Assembly: GCF_033568475.1 (NCBI RefSeq)
Contig: NC_133123.1
Location: 15,982,622-16,046,621 of the forward strand
DNA from: Henckelia pumila
Taxonomy: Eukaryota; Streptophyta; Magnoliopsida; Lamiales; Gesneriaceae
Reading direction: 5' to 3'
DNA length: 64,000 bases
The position numbers were made by a program, and so were the translations under genes. Under the pieces are notes generated by a model that ran no database searches, was not told the origin of the DNA, and was given only the letters and a program-made list of their open reading frames with translations. The first letter of the stretch is position 1; the number at the start of each line of letters is the position of its first letter. This document shows positions 1-11,380 of the stretch, piece after piece.

Positions 1-2809
1 AAAAGTTTTGTTATCATCAAAATCAGGATTGCTTGTGTTCCAAAACCCAACACTATTGTTATAAGCAAACTCTACCAACGCCAAATGTTCATGCCACGCT
101 GGTCCAAAATCCATCACTGTCGCTCGAAGCATATCCTCGAGAGTACGAATAGTCCTTTCACTCTGCCCGTCGGTCTTCGGGTGGTAAGCTGTACTCAAAC
201 TCAGAGTAGTGCCAATAGCTCGCTGGAAACTACCCCAAAACCTAGAGGTAAACCTTGGATCTCTATCGCTGACAATACTCAACGGAATCCCGTGCAGACG
301 AACAACCTCTTGCACGTACAGACGTGCCATCCTGTTGAAAGTAAAGTCCCGATTATAAGGCAAGAAATGCGCGGACTTCGACAATCGATCAACAACAACC
401 TAAATAGCATCACAATTCCTGGAATACATCGGCAAGTGGGTGACAAAATCCATCGTCATATGCTCCCACTTCCACTCAGGAATCTCTAAACTTTGGAGCA
501 ATCCACCGGGTATTCAAAATTCTGCCTTGACTTGCTGACACACAAGGCATCGAGACACGAACTGATAAACGCTGCGCTACATTCCTTTCCACCAGAACCT
601 CGTACGTAGATCCTTGTACATTTTCATGCTACCTGGATGCACAGAAAATCTACCACGGTGAGCATGAGACAAAATTTCTTCTCGTAGTGTGGAATCATTA
701 GGAACTACCACACGTCCAGAGAGACACAACAGACCATCATCCTGCAAATGAAAACCAGAAGTATTCCCATCCTAAGCCAATCGGGCTAGCTTTTGCGTCT
801 TCGGATCAACGGCCTGCGACTCACGTATATGCGCATGCAACGCTGGTTCAGCAAGTACAGATGAAACTCGAATTCCCTGCTGTTCCTTCTTATGTCAAAA
901 AATGAAACCCAAGGAACAACACTCCTCTACCACTCGCGCAACTAAGCTGGTACGAAGCAAACTCGCATACACTTTGCGTCTAAGAGCATCCGCAACTGGA
1001 TTAGAAGAACCTGGATGGTACTTGATTTCACAATTGTAGTCCTTCATTAAATCCATCCAACGAAGTTGCCTCGTGTTCAACTCAGCCTGAGTGAACAAGT
1101 ACTTCAAACTCTTATGGTCAGTGAAGATCTCAAACTTCTCACCGTACAAATAATGACGCCATATCTTAAGAGCAAAGACAATGGCCGCAAGTTCCAAATT
1201 ATGTACGGGATAGTTTTCCTCATGAGTCTTCAATTTCCTAGAGGCATAGGCAATCACATGACCTCTTTGCGATAACACACGTCCCAAACCCTGGAGAGAA
1301 TCATCGGTGTGAACTACAAAGCCTCCTGATCCAGACGGAAGCGCCAAAACTGGAGCTGTAGTCATACGGGGTCGCAACTCGTGAAAACGCTCCTCGCACT
1401 CTGACGTCCAAACGAAAGGCACATCCTTACTCGCCAGCTGCGTCAAAGGCTTAGCAATCTGAGAAAAGTTCTTCACGAATCTTCGGTAGTAGCCTGTCAT
1501 CCCAAGGAAACTACGAATCTCTTAAACTGTTGTCGGACGCAACCAATTCAAAATGGTTTCCGTCTTACTAGGATCAACAAAAACACCGTCTCGTGAAATC
1601 ACATGACCAAGGAAAACAACTCGTTCAATCCAGAAATCACACTTACTCAGCTTAGCATACAACTGTCTCTCTCTCAGTATCTGCAATACAATACGGAGAT
1701 GGAAAACATGCTCGTCAACACTGCGAGAATACACTAGGATATCATCGATGAACACTACCATGAACTTATGCAGAAAGTCACGAAATACTCTGTTCATCAA
1801 ATCCATGAAGACTACTGGAGCATTCGTCAAACCAAACGGCATCATTAAGAACTCGTAGTGACCATACCGCATACGAAATGCTGTCTTGGAGATATCCTCC
1901 TCTCTAACCCTCAACTGGTGATATCCCGACCGTAGATCAATCTTCGAGTAAACAGAAGTACCCTACAATTGATCAAATAGATCATTTATCTGCGGAAGAG
2001 GATACTTATTCTTCATCGTTGCTTGGTTAAGCTATTGATAGTCTATGCAAAGACACATCGACCCATCTTTCTTCTTAACAATAAGGACTGGGGCTCCCCA
2101 AAGCAAAACACTCAGCCGAATGTAGCTCTTATCAAGAAGATCTTAAAGTTGCTTCTGAATCTCTCTCATCTCAGTAGGTGCTAAACGATACGGAGCTCTG
2201 GAAATTGGTGCTGTCCTTGGCATTAACTCAATGCCAAACTCGATCTCCCTCACTGGTGGTAAGCCTGGAATCTCCTCCGAAAACACATCGGGAAGCTCAC
2301 GGACTACAGGTATCTCCTGGATGTCTGGTCCCTCCAAGGATGCATCGATGGCGTAGATAAGGTAGCCTTCCCCGCCAGACTCCAAAGCACGCCGGGCTTT
2401 CAGAGCAGAAACCACTGGCATCGGAGGTCGCGCTCCCTCACCATAGAAATACCACGCCTCACCATCCTCAGGACAAAACTGAACAAACCTCTTATAGCAA
2501 TCCACAATCGCTCTGTAGGTAGTCAAGAGATCAATCCCAATAATGCAGTCGAAATCCTCCATAGGTAGAACCATCAGGTTAGCACTAAGCTGATGCCCCT
2601 CAAAATCCAAAGAGAAACCAACCACTAGATGCTTAGCTAAAACCTCGCTACCCATCGGAGTAGAAACCATTAACAAAACGTCTAAAGGAACAAAATACAA
2701 TCTATACCTCTTAGCAAAACGTGCTGAGATAAATGAGTGTGACACACCCGTATCAATCAAAACATACGCAGAAAAACCACATAAAATACAGGTACCTGAA
2801 ATCATACGG
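1..2809 (-). pseudogene. Tek-A pol: protease, reverse transcriptase, RNase H, partial integrase
   Basis: On the minus strand the segment 2805-2143 carries the retropepsin site (LIDTGVSHSF, usual Ala replaced by Val) and the linker to reverse transcriptase. 1914-1522 holds the palm with FIDDILVYS. 1500-895 holds the thumb and RNase H ([30 protein letters not shown]). Below 895 the integrase zinc-binding and core regions continue to the window edge; the counterpart in Tek-B ends near 16600. In-frame stops lie at 2143-2145 (TAA), 2032-2034 (TAG), 1963-1965 (TAG) and 1522-1524 (TAA). At the first three, Tek-B has CAG glutamine codons, so these are clear nonsense changes. The reading frame is otherwise easy to follow. 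Product: replication enzymes of a Ty3 element, no longer translatable as one protein. Confidence 0.88.
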
Positions 2810-3363
2810 TCACTGTCTGCCTCTTCTGGCTCCTGGTTCAGTGCAAAGACTTGCCCCTAAACATGTGGCCGTAAGGAAGAATGACCTCGAGAAAAAGTCT
2901 ATCGCGGCGATGGCTGCGACTGCTGACGCTGCTGCTGAGAGTGCTGCTGCTGGTGCACAGATGCCTGAGTTCCTATAGATCCACTCGCTGCTCCTATCAG
3001 AGTAGGACAATCCCTCTTCATATGTCCCTCCTGTCCGCACTGAAATCATGCGCTGGTCACTCGAGGACACTAACCTGCAGGATGCCTCCGTCTGCACTGC
3101 TAACAATGGTTCCACTTCTGACCACTAAATCAGTGCATTCCGCCGGATCCAGAGGAAGAAGAAGAAGTGCCTCCCTGTTTCTTAAAAGACTAGCCTTTCG
3201 GCCCCAAAGAGCTAGTCGGTCTAGAAGAAGAAGAACTCATGGCCCTGTTCCTCCGAATGCTGTCCTCTGCCTGGTGAAAACGGCTCACCAAGTCCTCACA
3301 AGTCAGATCATCTCCCATAGCGACCATCAGGTGAATCTCAGGGTTAAGACCCTGAAGGAAGAG
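2810..3363 (-). pseudogene. Tek-A gag, C-terminal half with degenerate zinc knuckle
   Basis: This minus-strand segment is the 3' half of the Tek-A gag gene, separated from its 5' half (10011-10515) by the Athila/Tat-like insertion. It reads through LNPEIHLMVAMGDDL and a serine-rich stretch to a CCHC knuckle of the form QCGQEGHMKRDC whose first cysteine is lost, then to QVFALNQEPEEAD just before protease. The matching region of Tek-B is 13310-13800. Several stops interrupt it. Open frames on the plus strand here (for example 2881-3393) are shadows. Confidence 0.8.
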
Positions 3364-3368
3364 AGTAT

Positions 3369-4833
3369 TTATAAGTGCATTTTATTCACTTAATTTATAT
3401 ATGATTTGACTGGGATTTTGTGATGTATCGAGTGGATATTATGCGTATTTGTTGTTATTTTTGTGAGTTGCAAGGATTTGAAAAAAAGTAGCAAGAAGAA
3501 GCGGATAGATGAATTATAGATATCAAAGTTTACAAAACTACTGGAATGTTATAGACATCCAGATCCGATCTCCACCGTTCAAATTAAATATTAGGATGTT
3601 TTAAAGTTTCTGTCAAAATTTCAGCTTGATCCGACGGCTAGAACTTGAGTATGATTTTTACAAAAATGCTTCGCAGATGGTGAAATGGAAGAACGTGTAG
3701 CTCCCTAGCGCCATATTCCTAGCGCTCCAGCGCACGTAAATTCATATTCCTAGCACCCCAGCGCCTCCTTTTGAGCACTCCAGTGCCAGATGTCTTTCAT
3801 TGAAAAATAAAATACGAAACTTGAGCGCCCCAGCGCCAAAAGCCAGCGCTCCAGCGCTTCGTAGTCTTCAAAAATATGAAAAGTCTCTAATCGAGTTTAT
3901 GGCTTATTTTGAGAGGAGACGAGGGTTTAGAGAGGATTCAGAGCATAGAGAGGGCTATTGAGAGTTTTGAAGTGCACAAGAGCTCAAGAATTTGATACGA
4001 AGACGGAAGACGGCGACATCAGGCGACAAAAAAACTTAATTTTACTTCGTTCTAGTTTTTTTTTTAACTCTATTTTTCTAGTTTGATCGATTATTTGAAA
4101 AACATGTTTTGTTTGATCTTTGAATTTATTATGAACTAATTTCTTAGTCTAGAGGTAGACGGATCTTGACTGAAAACCATGATTGAGATATTTTGATTTA
4201 CATATTTGAATTCTTCGCACAGTTTATTTGTGTTTTCCTGATCTTAATGCTTTCAATTTACTGGCCATAGATTGAATGATATTTTATTTAAAATCTATCA
4301 CTCGAGAGAGGAGATTTTGAATACGACATAGAGAAATACATCTTTGGTGTTTATATTGTTCGAGAGACGTATAACTCCATTGAAGTCATTAGAAGAATTC
4401 TCGTGCCATTTACCTGATTTAATAGTTGAACTTTGATAGAGATATTGAGTTTGTTATTGAATACGAATTTTTGCTTGACACTCGAGAGAGGTAGTAGAAA
4501 ATAATAGAAATTCTTGGATAATAAACTAGAAGATTTTATAATTGAACAATCATTAGAAATAAATTGTGGTGTACAGTCAAGTGAAGTCGAACCTCTAGCA
4601 TTCATTGCTTATTGATTTTTTCTCTCATGAACTCGTGGTTATTTAGTTTTGTTTCTTGAAAATTTTAGTTTCATAAAATCAGATCAATTTCGTAGCTCTA
4701 AATAGGATTAGGATTTTATTAGTTACAAATATTTTATATAATATCATTTATTAATTCTCCGTGGAATCGACTTGAACTTAATTCCTATATTATAACTTGA
4801 CATCGTGCGCTTGCAAGCAAAAAACACGCAACA
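3369..4833 (+). repeat. 5' LTR of the Athila/Tat-like element
   Basis: This 1465-bp direct repeat matches 8565-10005. It begins TTATAAGTGCATTTTA and ends ACACGCAACA. Between about 3700 and 3865 it holds a cluster of short motifs built on AGCGC, GCGCT and CCAGCGCC, repeated many times in both orientations, just before the likely transcription start. Compared with the 3' copy it has about 25 extra bases near 4390-4415 (AGAATTCTCGTGCCATTTAC) and about 10 extra near 4720. It lacks a 12-bp stretch that the 3' copy has near 9093. Confidence 0.9.
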
Positions 4834-4839
4834 AGTTTT

Positions 4840-4857
4840 TGGCGCCATTGCCGGGGA
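4840..4857 (+). other. Primer-binding site of the Athila/Tat-like element
   Basis: TGGCGCCATTGCCGGGGA begins six bases after the end of the 5' LTR. This is the primer site characteristic of Athila/Tat elements, with one change (ATT for GTT) from the form I know best. It differs from the initiator-methionine site used by the other LTR elements in this window. Confidence 0.85.
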
Positions 4858-4956
4858 TTGAATTTTATTTGATTTATATTAAATTGTGCTAATTAGTCTT
4901 AATTTTGATTTAGAGCATTTTATTTTATTTTGTTGGTTCTAATTTAAATTTTTTTC

Positions 4957-6483
4957 ATGTCTATGCAGTTTATGCGAAAAAGTCAAAGTTACGACTCACT
5001 GCTCTTTGATCCGGAAATCGAGAAAACTGCTAAAGCTTTGAGAAAATCTAGAAGAGAAGAGTTGCAACAAATGACTGAAGAAAGGGAAAGAGCTGTCAAT
5101 AATGCTTCGGTGCCGATCAGAGATCACTTTCGACCAGTGATCAATACTCATTATTCTGGGATAGCTCGGCAGAATATCACAACAAATAATTTTGAGTTGA
5201 AGCCAGCTTTGATTAATATGGTGCAACAGAATCAGTTCAAGGGTGCAGCTACTGAAGATCCGAACTTGCATATGCGCACTTTTCTGGAGATTGCTGACAC
5301 AGTGAAAATTCATGGTGTTACTGAGGACACCATCAGACTACGATTGTTCTCGTTCTCTCTTAGGGACAATGCTCGTAGTTGGTTGCAGTCACTACCTCTT
5401 GGAAGTATCACTACATGGGAAGACATGGCATCCGAATTTCTGGCTAAGTACTTTCCTCCTGCCAAGTCTTCCCAGCTGAAAATTGAGATCACTACTTTCA
5501 AACAACAAGATTATGAGTTACTGTATGAAGCTTGGGAGCGGTACAAGGAATTGCTTAGGAAATGCCCGAACCACAATTTTCCGGACTGGGAACAGATCGA
5601 ATTATTCTACAATGGTTTGAATGGACCAACTCGTATTTCTGTGGATGCTGCAGCGGGAGGTTTAATATTTTCCAAATTTCCTGAACATGCTTATGATATG
5701 CTTGAGCAAATGACTGTTAACAGTTATCAGTGGCCGAGTGAGAGATCTGCGATAAGGAAGCCTGCTGGAATTCATGAGGTTGATGCGTTCACTACTTTGA
5801 CTGCTCAGATGACTACTATTTCTACATAGTTGGCTGCACTGACCAAAGGCAATCAAGTTTCTATTAAGACAGCATCGCTGGCAACTGCCGTAAATTCTGC
5901 TGATGGATTTGAGAGTGTGGAGCAAGCTCAATATGTGAACAACATAAATTACAACAACTATCGAGGTAATCCTGTACCCAATCAATATCATCCTAGTTTG
6001 CGTAATCATGAGAATTTTTCATATGCAAATAATAATAATGTGTTGAATCCTCCTCCGGGATACAATACAAATAAGGGTGAGGGTAAGCCTCCTTTGGAGG
6101 ATGTTGTTAATGCTTTTGTGCAGGAATCGAGCAAGAGGATGGCGAGAACTGAGACTCGCCTTGACAGCTTAGAGACGCATGTGGCCAACATGGGTGCTGT
6201 ATTGCAATCCATGGAGACTAGCATTGGGCAGTTGGCGAACGCACTGAAAGATAATAACAGAGGCCAATTCCGAAGTAATACTGAGGTGAATCCCAAGGAG
6301 CAGTGTAATGATATCACGTTGAGGAGTGGGAAACAGGTGGATAATGAAGAGGGAAAATCTGAGAGCAAGACATTTGAAAAAGTTGCAGTTTACGAGAAAA
6401 AGGTCGAGGAGAAAGAGTCCGAACCTGAGCAGAAACCGATGTACAAACCTCCTCTTCCATACCCCCAAAGGTTCAAGAAGTAG
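4957..6483 (+). pseudogene. Athila/Tat-like gag, one internal TAG
   Basis: The frame opens at ATG 4957 (MSMQFMRKSQSYDS). It runs through a retrotransposon capsid-type domain at about residues 70-240 (ELKPALINMVQQNQF, LFSFSLRDNARSWLQSLP, EFLAKYFPPAKSSQLKIEI, QIELFYNGL). A TAG at 5827-5829 interrupts it; the same frame then continues at once for another 217 codons. That part is rich in Asn, Gln and charged residues (LRSGKQVDNEEGKSE, PPLPYPQRFKK) and ends at a second TAG, 6481-6483. The family usually has glutamine at both stop positions, so both look like CAG to TAG changes. The product would be the structural protein of the virus-like particle. Apart from these stops the frame is clean for 1.5 kb. 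I see no zinc knuckle. Confidence 0.85.
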
Positions 6484-7308
6484 GCAGTGAACGAGCAGTT
6501 CTCAAAATTTTTGGAGATTTTCAAGAAGATACATATCAACATCCCTTTTGCTGATGCTTTGGCACAAATGCCGAATTATGCGAAGTTTATTAAAGAGGTG
6601 ATGTCCAAGAAAAGGAGGCTGCAAGAGAATGAGGTGGTGAGCTTAACTGAAAAATTTAGTGCTGTGCTCCAAAAGAAGATGCCACAAAATCTGAAGGATC
6701 CAGGGAGTTTTACTATTCCTTGCACTATTGGTTCTTCTTATTTTAATAATGCACTTTGCGATCTAGGAGCTAGAATTAATCTGATGACTTTGTCTATTTT
6801 CAGGAGCTTAGGACTTGGTGAGGTGAAGCCCACAATGATCGCATTGCAGCTAGCTGATAGATCTATCACATATCCGCTTGGAATCATTGAAGATGTTTTG
6901 GTAAAAATAGATAAATTTATTTTTCCGGCGGATTTTGTTGTGCTAGATATGGAGGAGGATGCAAATATGCCACTGATATTGGGGAGACCTTTCTTGGCCA
7001 CTTTTGATGCCAAGATTGAGGTGAAGAATGGTGAGTTGTCGATGGGTGTGGACGGCGAAAGAGTTATTTTTAACATATTCAAGAAATCAAATAATCCATC
7101 TATCGAGGAATTATGCATGATTGAGCGAGTTGTGAAGCTGGATGGCTATCCCAAACTTGTTCATGAGGTAGATGCAAAGAACAATGATCCAAAGGTGCCA
7201 AAGAAGAAGAAGAAAATGAAGAAGAAATCAAAGTTTAAAAAGTTTGTTGAATATATTTGGAGGGTGAAAGCGAAAGGGAAGACCCTCAACAAAGCGGAAC
7301 CGGGCTAG
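6484..7308 (+). pseudogene. Athila/Tat-like aspartic protease domain
   Basis: This continues the gag frame after the TAG at 6481. The start reads AVNEQFSKFLEIFKK and leads into HINIPFADALAQMPNYAKFI, a conserved gag-protease linker. The retropepsin-like fold follows at about residues 75-205: CDLGARINLM at the active-site position (Leu where most retropepsins have Thr or Ser, as usual in Athila elements), then DFVVLDMEED and MPLILGRPFLAT. The tail is very lysine-rich (near 7200-7250). It ends at TAG 7306-7308 with no reverse transcriptase following. Function would be processing of Gag, probably acting within particles. Confidence 0.85.
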
Positions 7309-8564
7309 AATTGGAATACAGTCGGGCTATGGACTATAAACTAAGCGCTTCTTGGGAGGCAACTCAAGCTAGTTTTTATGCGTTTTTTATTTTATTTTAG
7401 TTGTTTTTTTATCATGAGGAAAATATACATTAATAATGATTTTGAATTGTGTAGGTGAAAAAGTATGGAGCTGAAAGAGTTTAGGAGCCACCCCTGATGA
7501 AGATTTTTGAGTGATTAAGATGGTGCCAAGTACTGACGCTTGGTGCCTAAGGTATGTGTCCCTTGTTTTTAATGAATATTGTACATTGAGGACAATGCAC
7601 AATTTAAGTTTGGGGGGATGTTTAAAAATTGTGAAAATTTGAAATTTTTTATGAGTTAGTTGGAGTTGAAGGCATGATGTTGTAATTGTGTTGGCCTATG
7701 ATGAAAATAAATTTTTTTTCGCTGAAAAAGTTCATGTTAGCTATATTTAATCTTGAGTTCTCACATTTGTGCACGAATTCCATGATTTTCGATACTCCTA
7801 GCAATTAGAGAAAAATTATGTGGATTTGTGATGTGGATTAGAGGAATTGATTCTTAACTCTTGTGATTTTTGCTTGAAACTGAGATAGATTTTTATGAAC
7901 GCAGAAGTGATTTAGGCGTTTTTTTTTTTCGAATCTATTGAGATTTTTTTTAGCCATTCTATATTCATGAAAAATCCAAAACAAATTGAGTAGCTAAAAA
8001 TTTAAAAGAAAAGTAATGTCGGAGAAAGTAAGGTCGGGGGAGGCCTTGAAAAAAAAAACGGATTGAAATTCTAGTCCAAATACAAGGCATAAAAATGAAG
8101 ATGTATGGAGTAGAAGAAAGCCAAGACTAATGTCTGGCAATGCAAATAAAAAAAATTTAGCTACTCATAATCCTGCACAAATTGAAAATATTCAATTCCC
8201 TTTGCTTTGAATTCTGAGTCCTTGTTTACATTGATATACATATGGATTCTTATCTCCTGCCGATTATACTTAAGACTAATATTAACCGAAAAAGTCCTGT
8301 TGATCTGTGTGAGTAAAAGTTGAACTTGGTTGAGAGTATTTTGAAACTTGAGGGCGGAGTTAATGATTTTATGAAGCTTACAAATTGCATGATTTTACCG
8401 AAAGTTATGTGGGTAGAGGAGATTGACAAATCACACACACGAGAACTCTTGAGAAAATTAGCCGACATGTGTATTGAATCTTGGAATGTATAAATTCGGT
8501 GGTCGACTATATTGCTCATTATCGTTTTGCTCGGGACTAGCAAAAGTCTAAGTTTGGGGGGATT
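7309..8564 (+). other. Non-coding 3' internal region with hairpin and two polypurine tracts
   Basis: No coding sequence is supported here; pol would be expected in an autonomous relative. A hairpin at 7578-7603 (11-bp arms ATTGTACATTG and CAATGCACAAT, one mismatch, 4-base loop) is followed by AAGTTTGGGGGGATG at 7606-7620. A second, near-identical purine tract, AAGTTTGGGGGGATT at 8550-8564, abuts the 3' LTR and is the plus-strand primer. The upstream copy could be a central primer or a relic of a deletion or duplication. Confidence 0.7.
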
Positions 8565-10005
8565 TTATAAGTGCATTTTATGCACTTAATTTATATATGA
8601 TTTGACTTGGATTTTTTGATATATCGAGTGGATATTATGCGTATTTGTTGTTGTTTTTGTGAGTTGCAAGGATTTGAAGAAAAGTAGCAAGAAGAAGCGG
8701 AAAGACGAATTATAGATAGCAAAGTTTACAAAACTACTGGGAATGTTACAGACATCAAATCCAATCTTAACCATTCAAATTAAAGATTAGGATGTTTTAA
8801 AGTTGCTATCAAAATTTCAGCTCGATCCGACGGCTAGAACTTGAGTTATGATTTTTACAAAAATGCTGCGCAGATGGTGAAATGGAAGAACATGTAGCGC
8901 CTCAACGCCATATTCCTAGCTCTCCAGCGTCGGAAATTCATATTCCTAGTGCCCAGCGCCTCCTTTTGAGTGCTCCAGCTCCATACGTCTTTCATTGAAA
9001 AATAAAATACGAAACTTGTGCGCCCCAGCGCCAAAAGCCAGCACTCCAGCGCTGCGTAGTCTCCAAAAATATGAAAAGTCTCTAATCGAGTTTAAAAAGG
9101 ATTTTATGGCTTATTTTGAGAGAAGACGAGGGTTTAGAGAGGATTCAGAGCATAGAGACGGCTATTGAGAGTTTTGAAGTGCACAAGAGCTCGAGAATTT
9201 GATACGAAGACGGAAGACGGCGGCATCCGACGACGAAAAAGCTTAATTTTACTTCGTTCTAGTTTTCTTTTGAACTCTATTTTTCTAGTTTGATGGATTA
9301 TTTGAAGAACATGTTTTGTTTGATCTTTGAATTTATTATGAACTAATTTCTTAGTCTAGAGGTAGACGGATCTTGACTGAAAACCATGATTGAGATATTA
9401 TGATTTACATATTTGAATTCTTCGCACAGTTTATTTGTGTTTCCCTGATCTTAATGCTTTCAATTTACTGGCCATAGATTGAATGATATTTTATTTAGAA
9501 TTTATCACTCGAGAGATGAGATTTTGAATACGACATAGGAAAATACATCTTTGGTGTTTAATTGTTCGAGAGGCGTATAACTCCATTGAAGTCATTAGAT
9601 TTAATAGTTGAACCTTGATAGAGATATTGAGTTTGTTATTAAATACGAATTTCTGCTTGACACTCGAGAGAGGTAGTAGAAAATAATAGAAATTATTGGA
9701 TAATAAACTAGAAGATTTTATAATTGAACAATCATTAGAAATAAATTGTGGTGTACAGTCAAGTGAAGTCGAACCTCTAGCATTCATTGCTTATTGATTT
9801 TTTCTCTCGTGAACTCGTGGTTATTTAGTTTTGTTTCTTGAAAATTTTAGTTTTATAAAATCAGATCAATTTCGTAGCTCTAAATAGGATTAGGATTTTA
9901 TTATTTTATATAATATCATTTATTAATTCTCCGTGGGATCGACTTGGACTTAATTCCTATATTATAACTTGACATCATGCGCTTGCGAGCGAAAAACACG
10001 CAACA
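8565..10005 (+). repeat. 3' LTR of the Athila/Tat-like element
   Basis: This 1441-bp direct repeat matches 3369-4833 and has the same ends (TTATAAGTGC, ACACGCAACA). The AGCGC-type motif cluster lies at about 8895-9060 and has decayed slightly more than in the 5' copy. AGTAT (10006-10010) follows directly and repeats the left flank. Confidence 0.9.
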
Positions 10006-10010
10006 AGTAT

Positions 10011-10515
10011 ACTGAGCCGTATAACTACCGGCAAACTATGAGCAATAAGGGAGAAGCTTGATGAACTTCTGAGGGTACTCGTCGATAGTCATCGTCCCTT
10101 GCCGCAAGCTCAACAACTCGTTGGCCTTCGACTGCAGTAGGTCTGGAGGAAAATACAACTTCTCAAAAGCCGCTTGGAACTCTGTCCAAGTAGCAACTCC
10201 TCTGGCTACTATGATCAATGTAGATACGGTTCTCCACCACTTTCTGGCATTTCCTTCCAGTAGGAAACCCAACGTCTCCATCTTCTGCTCCTCGGTACAC
10301 TGATACCGTCGAAAGCAGTTCTCTAAGCGCTCAATACAATCCTCGGTGAATCCAGGTTCCTCGCCACCCACCAAAGGCTTCGGACCCATCTGAAGGAATC
10401 GGTTCATGTTGAAACTCCTTCGCTCCTCACGATGTCTAGGACGATCCCGTCTACGGTCATGACGATCCTCCCAGTGACCGCTTCCACTGCCGTGACTCTC
10501 ATTGTAATCTGCCAT
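10011..10515 (-). pseudogene. Tek-A gag, N-terminal half
   Basis: ATG at 10513-10515 opens MADYNESHGSGSGHWEDRHD, an Arg/Asp-rich leader. Next come FLQMGPKPLVGGEEP and the capsid motifs CIERLENCF, CTEEQKMETLGFLLEG, KWWRTV and LYFPPDLLQSKANELLSL. These match Tek-B gag (12786 onward) almost word for word. A stop at 10036-10038 follows LLPYCS. The frame is then cut at 10010 by the Athila/Tat-like insertion and resumes at 3363. Confidence 0.85.
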
Positions 10516-10574
10516 CTGTTCAATAATAATAGATAAGGTATTAATCCGCTTTGATTAATTCCCAGTTGCAATGC

Positions 10575-10586
10575 GCTCTTATACCA
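10575..10586 (-). other. Primer-binding site of Tek-A
   Basis: On the minus strand this reads TGGTATAAGAGC, one base from the usual initiator-methionine tRNA site TGGTATCAGAGC. It lies five bases inside the end of the 5' LTR at 10592. Confidence 0.8.
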
Positions 10587-10591
10587 ATAAA

Positions 10592-11380
10592 TGTAGCGAT
10601 CCTACCCGGATCCACTACCTAATCAGAGTTAATAAAGCGCATGCAATAATATTAAAAGCGTGAATAACGGATTACACAAAATACAACAAATCTGATCGAC
10701 AGAATACAACCGACGATAATACTTATACAACCAAATCGAAGGTTCATAGGGTCATAACCCTACCGCTAACTCTCGCTTCCTCCGGCACTGGCCTCACTCC
10801 TGGTGCGAGCCTCCTGGACTGTCTAGCCTCAAACCTTCCCCGCCACAAGGTACCCAAAAATACCAAATACAGGGGCGTGAGCGACAACGCTCAATACAAA
10901 AGCAATGATATATAGACTAATATGCATCACATAAATGACTTTAAAATCCTGGGTAAAACAGTCTGCTCAGGGCTCCACCGAATATACATCACTTTGCCAG
11001 AGAGCGACTCCGCGGGGGTACTCGTATATTCACCCTATCAACTATAGCGTCTACTCAACCGTAGTGGTCTCTCCTAGTGATAGCCAAAACCAGGGGCTGA
11101 GCCTCCCCAAAACCTGACATGAATCCATAACAGGACACAAGGCTCACATGGAAACTGAAAATACCTGACTCGAGTCCATGATGAGTTACAAGCTCCCTTT
11201 GGAAACTGTCAATGACTCATATCTCACAAGATGTAGTCCAGTATAAAACATGCATGTGCTAAAGCAGTAAATCATGGAAAACATATAGCACATACTCATG
11301 CAACATATAAACATATATATTATTCCGGCTATCTCAGTCAGTACTTACGTACCTCTAACACTGCTGGTCAAAGTCTAGCT
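10592..11380 (-). repeat. Tek-A 5' LTR, 3' part
   Basis: On the minus strand the LTR ends with GGATCGCTACA at 10592, just before the primer site. This is the transcribed, primer-side part. It stops at 11380, where TAGCT (11376-11380) marks the insertion of Tek-B, and continues at 18657. Short plus-strand open frames here (10935-11117) have no support as genes. Confidence 0.8.

Larger units (their letters stand above)
3369..10005 (+). mobile_element. Athila/Tat-like LTR element with gag-protease only (non-autonomous)
   Basis: Two direct LTRs (3369-4833 and 8565-10005) flank an internal region with a primer site, gag and a protease domain. There is no reverse transcriptase, RNase H or integrase anywhere in the 1.25 kb between the protease and the 3' LTR. 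Target duplication AGTAT at 3364-3368 and 10006-10010 interrupts the gag of Tek-A. Family assignment rests on the primer site TGGCGCCATTGCCGGGGA, the protease motif CDLGA typical of Athila, and the ATTGAGGACAATG hairpin followed by AAGTTTGGGGGG. Without pol it would depend on an autonomous relative. The two LTRs are closely similar, apart from 10- to 25-bp indels and scattered substitutions. Confidence 0.88.

Noticed and set aside
85-489. Plus-strand frame at the left edge
   Set aside because: It is a shadow of Tek-A integrase on the minus strand, as shown by alignment to Tek-B near 16135-16600.
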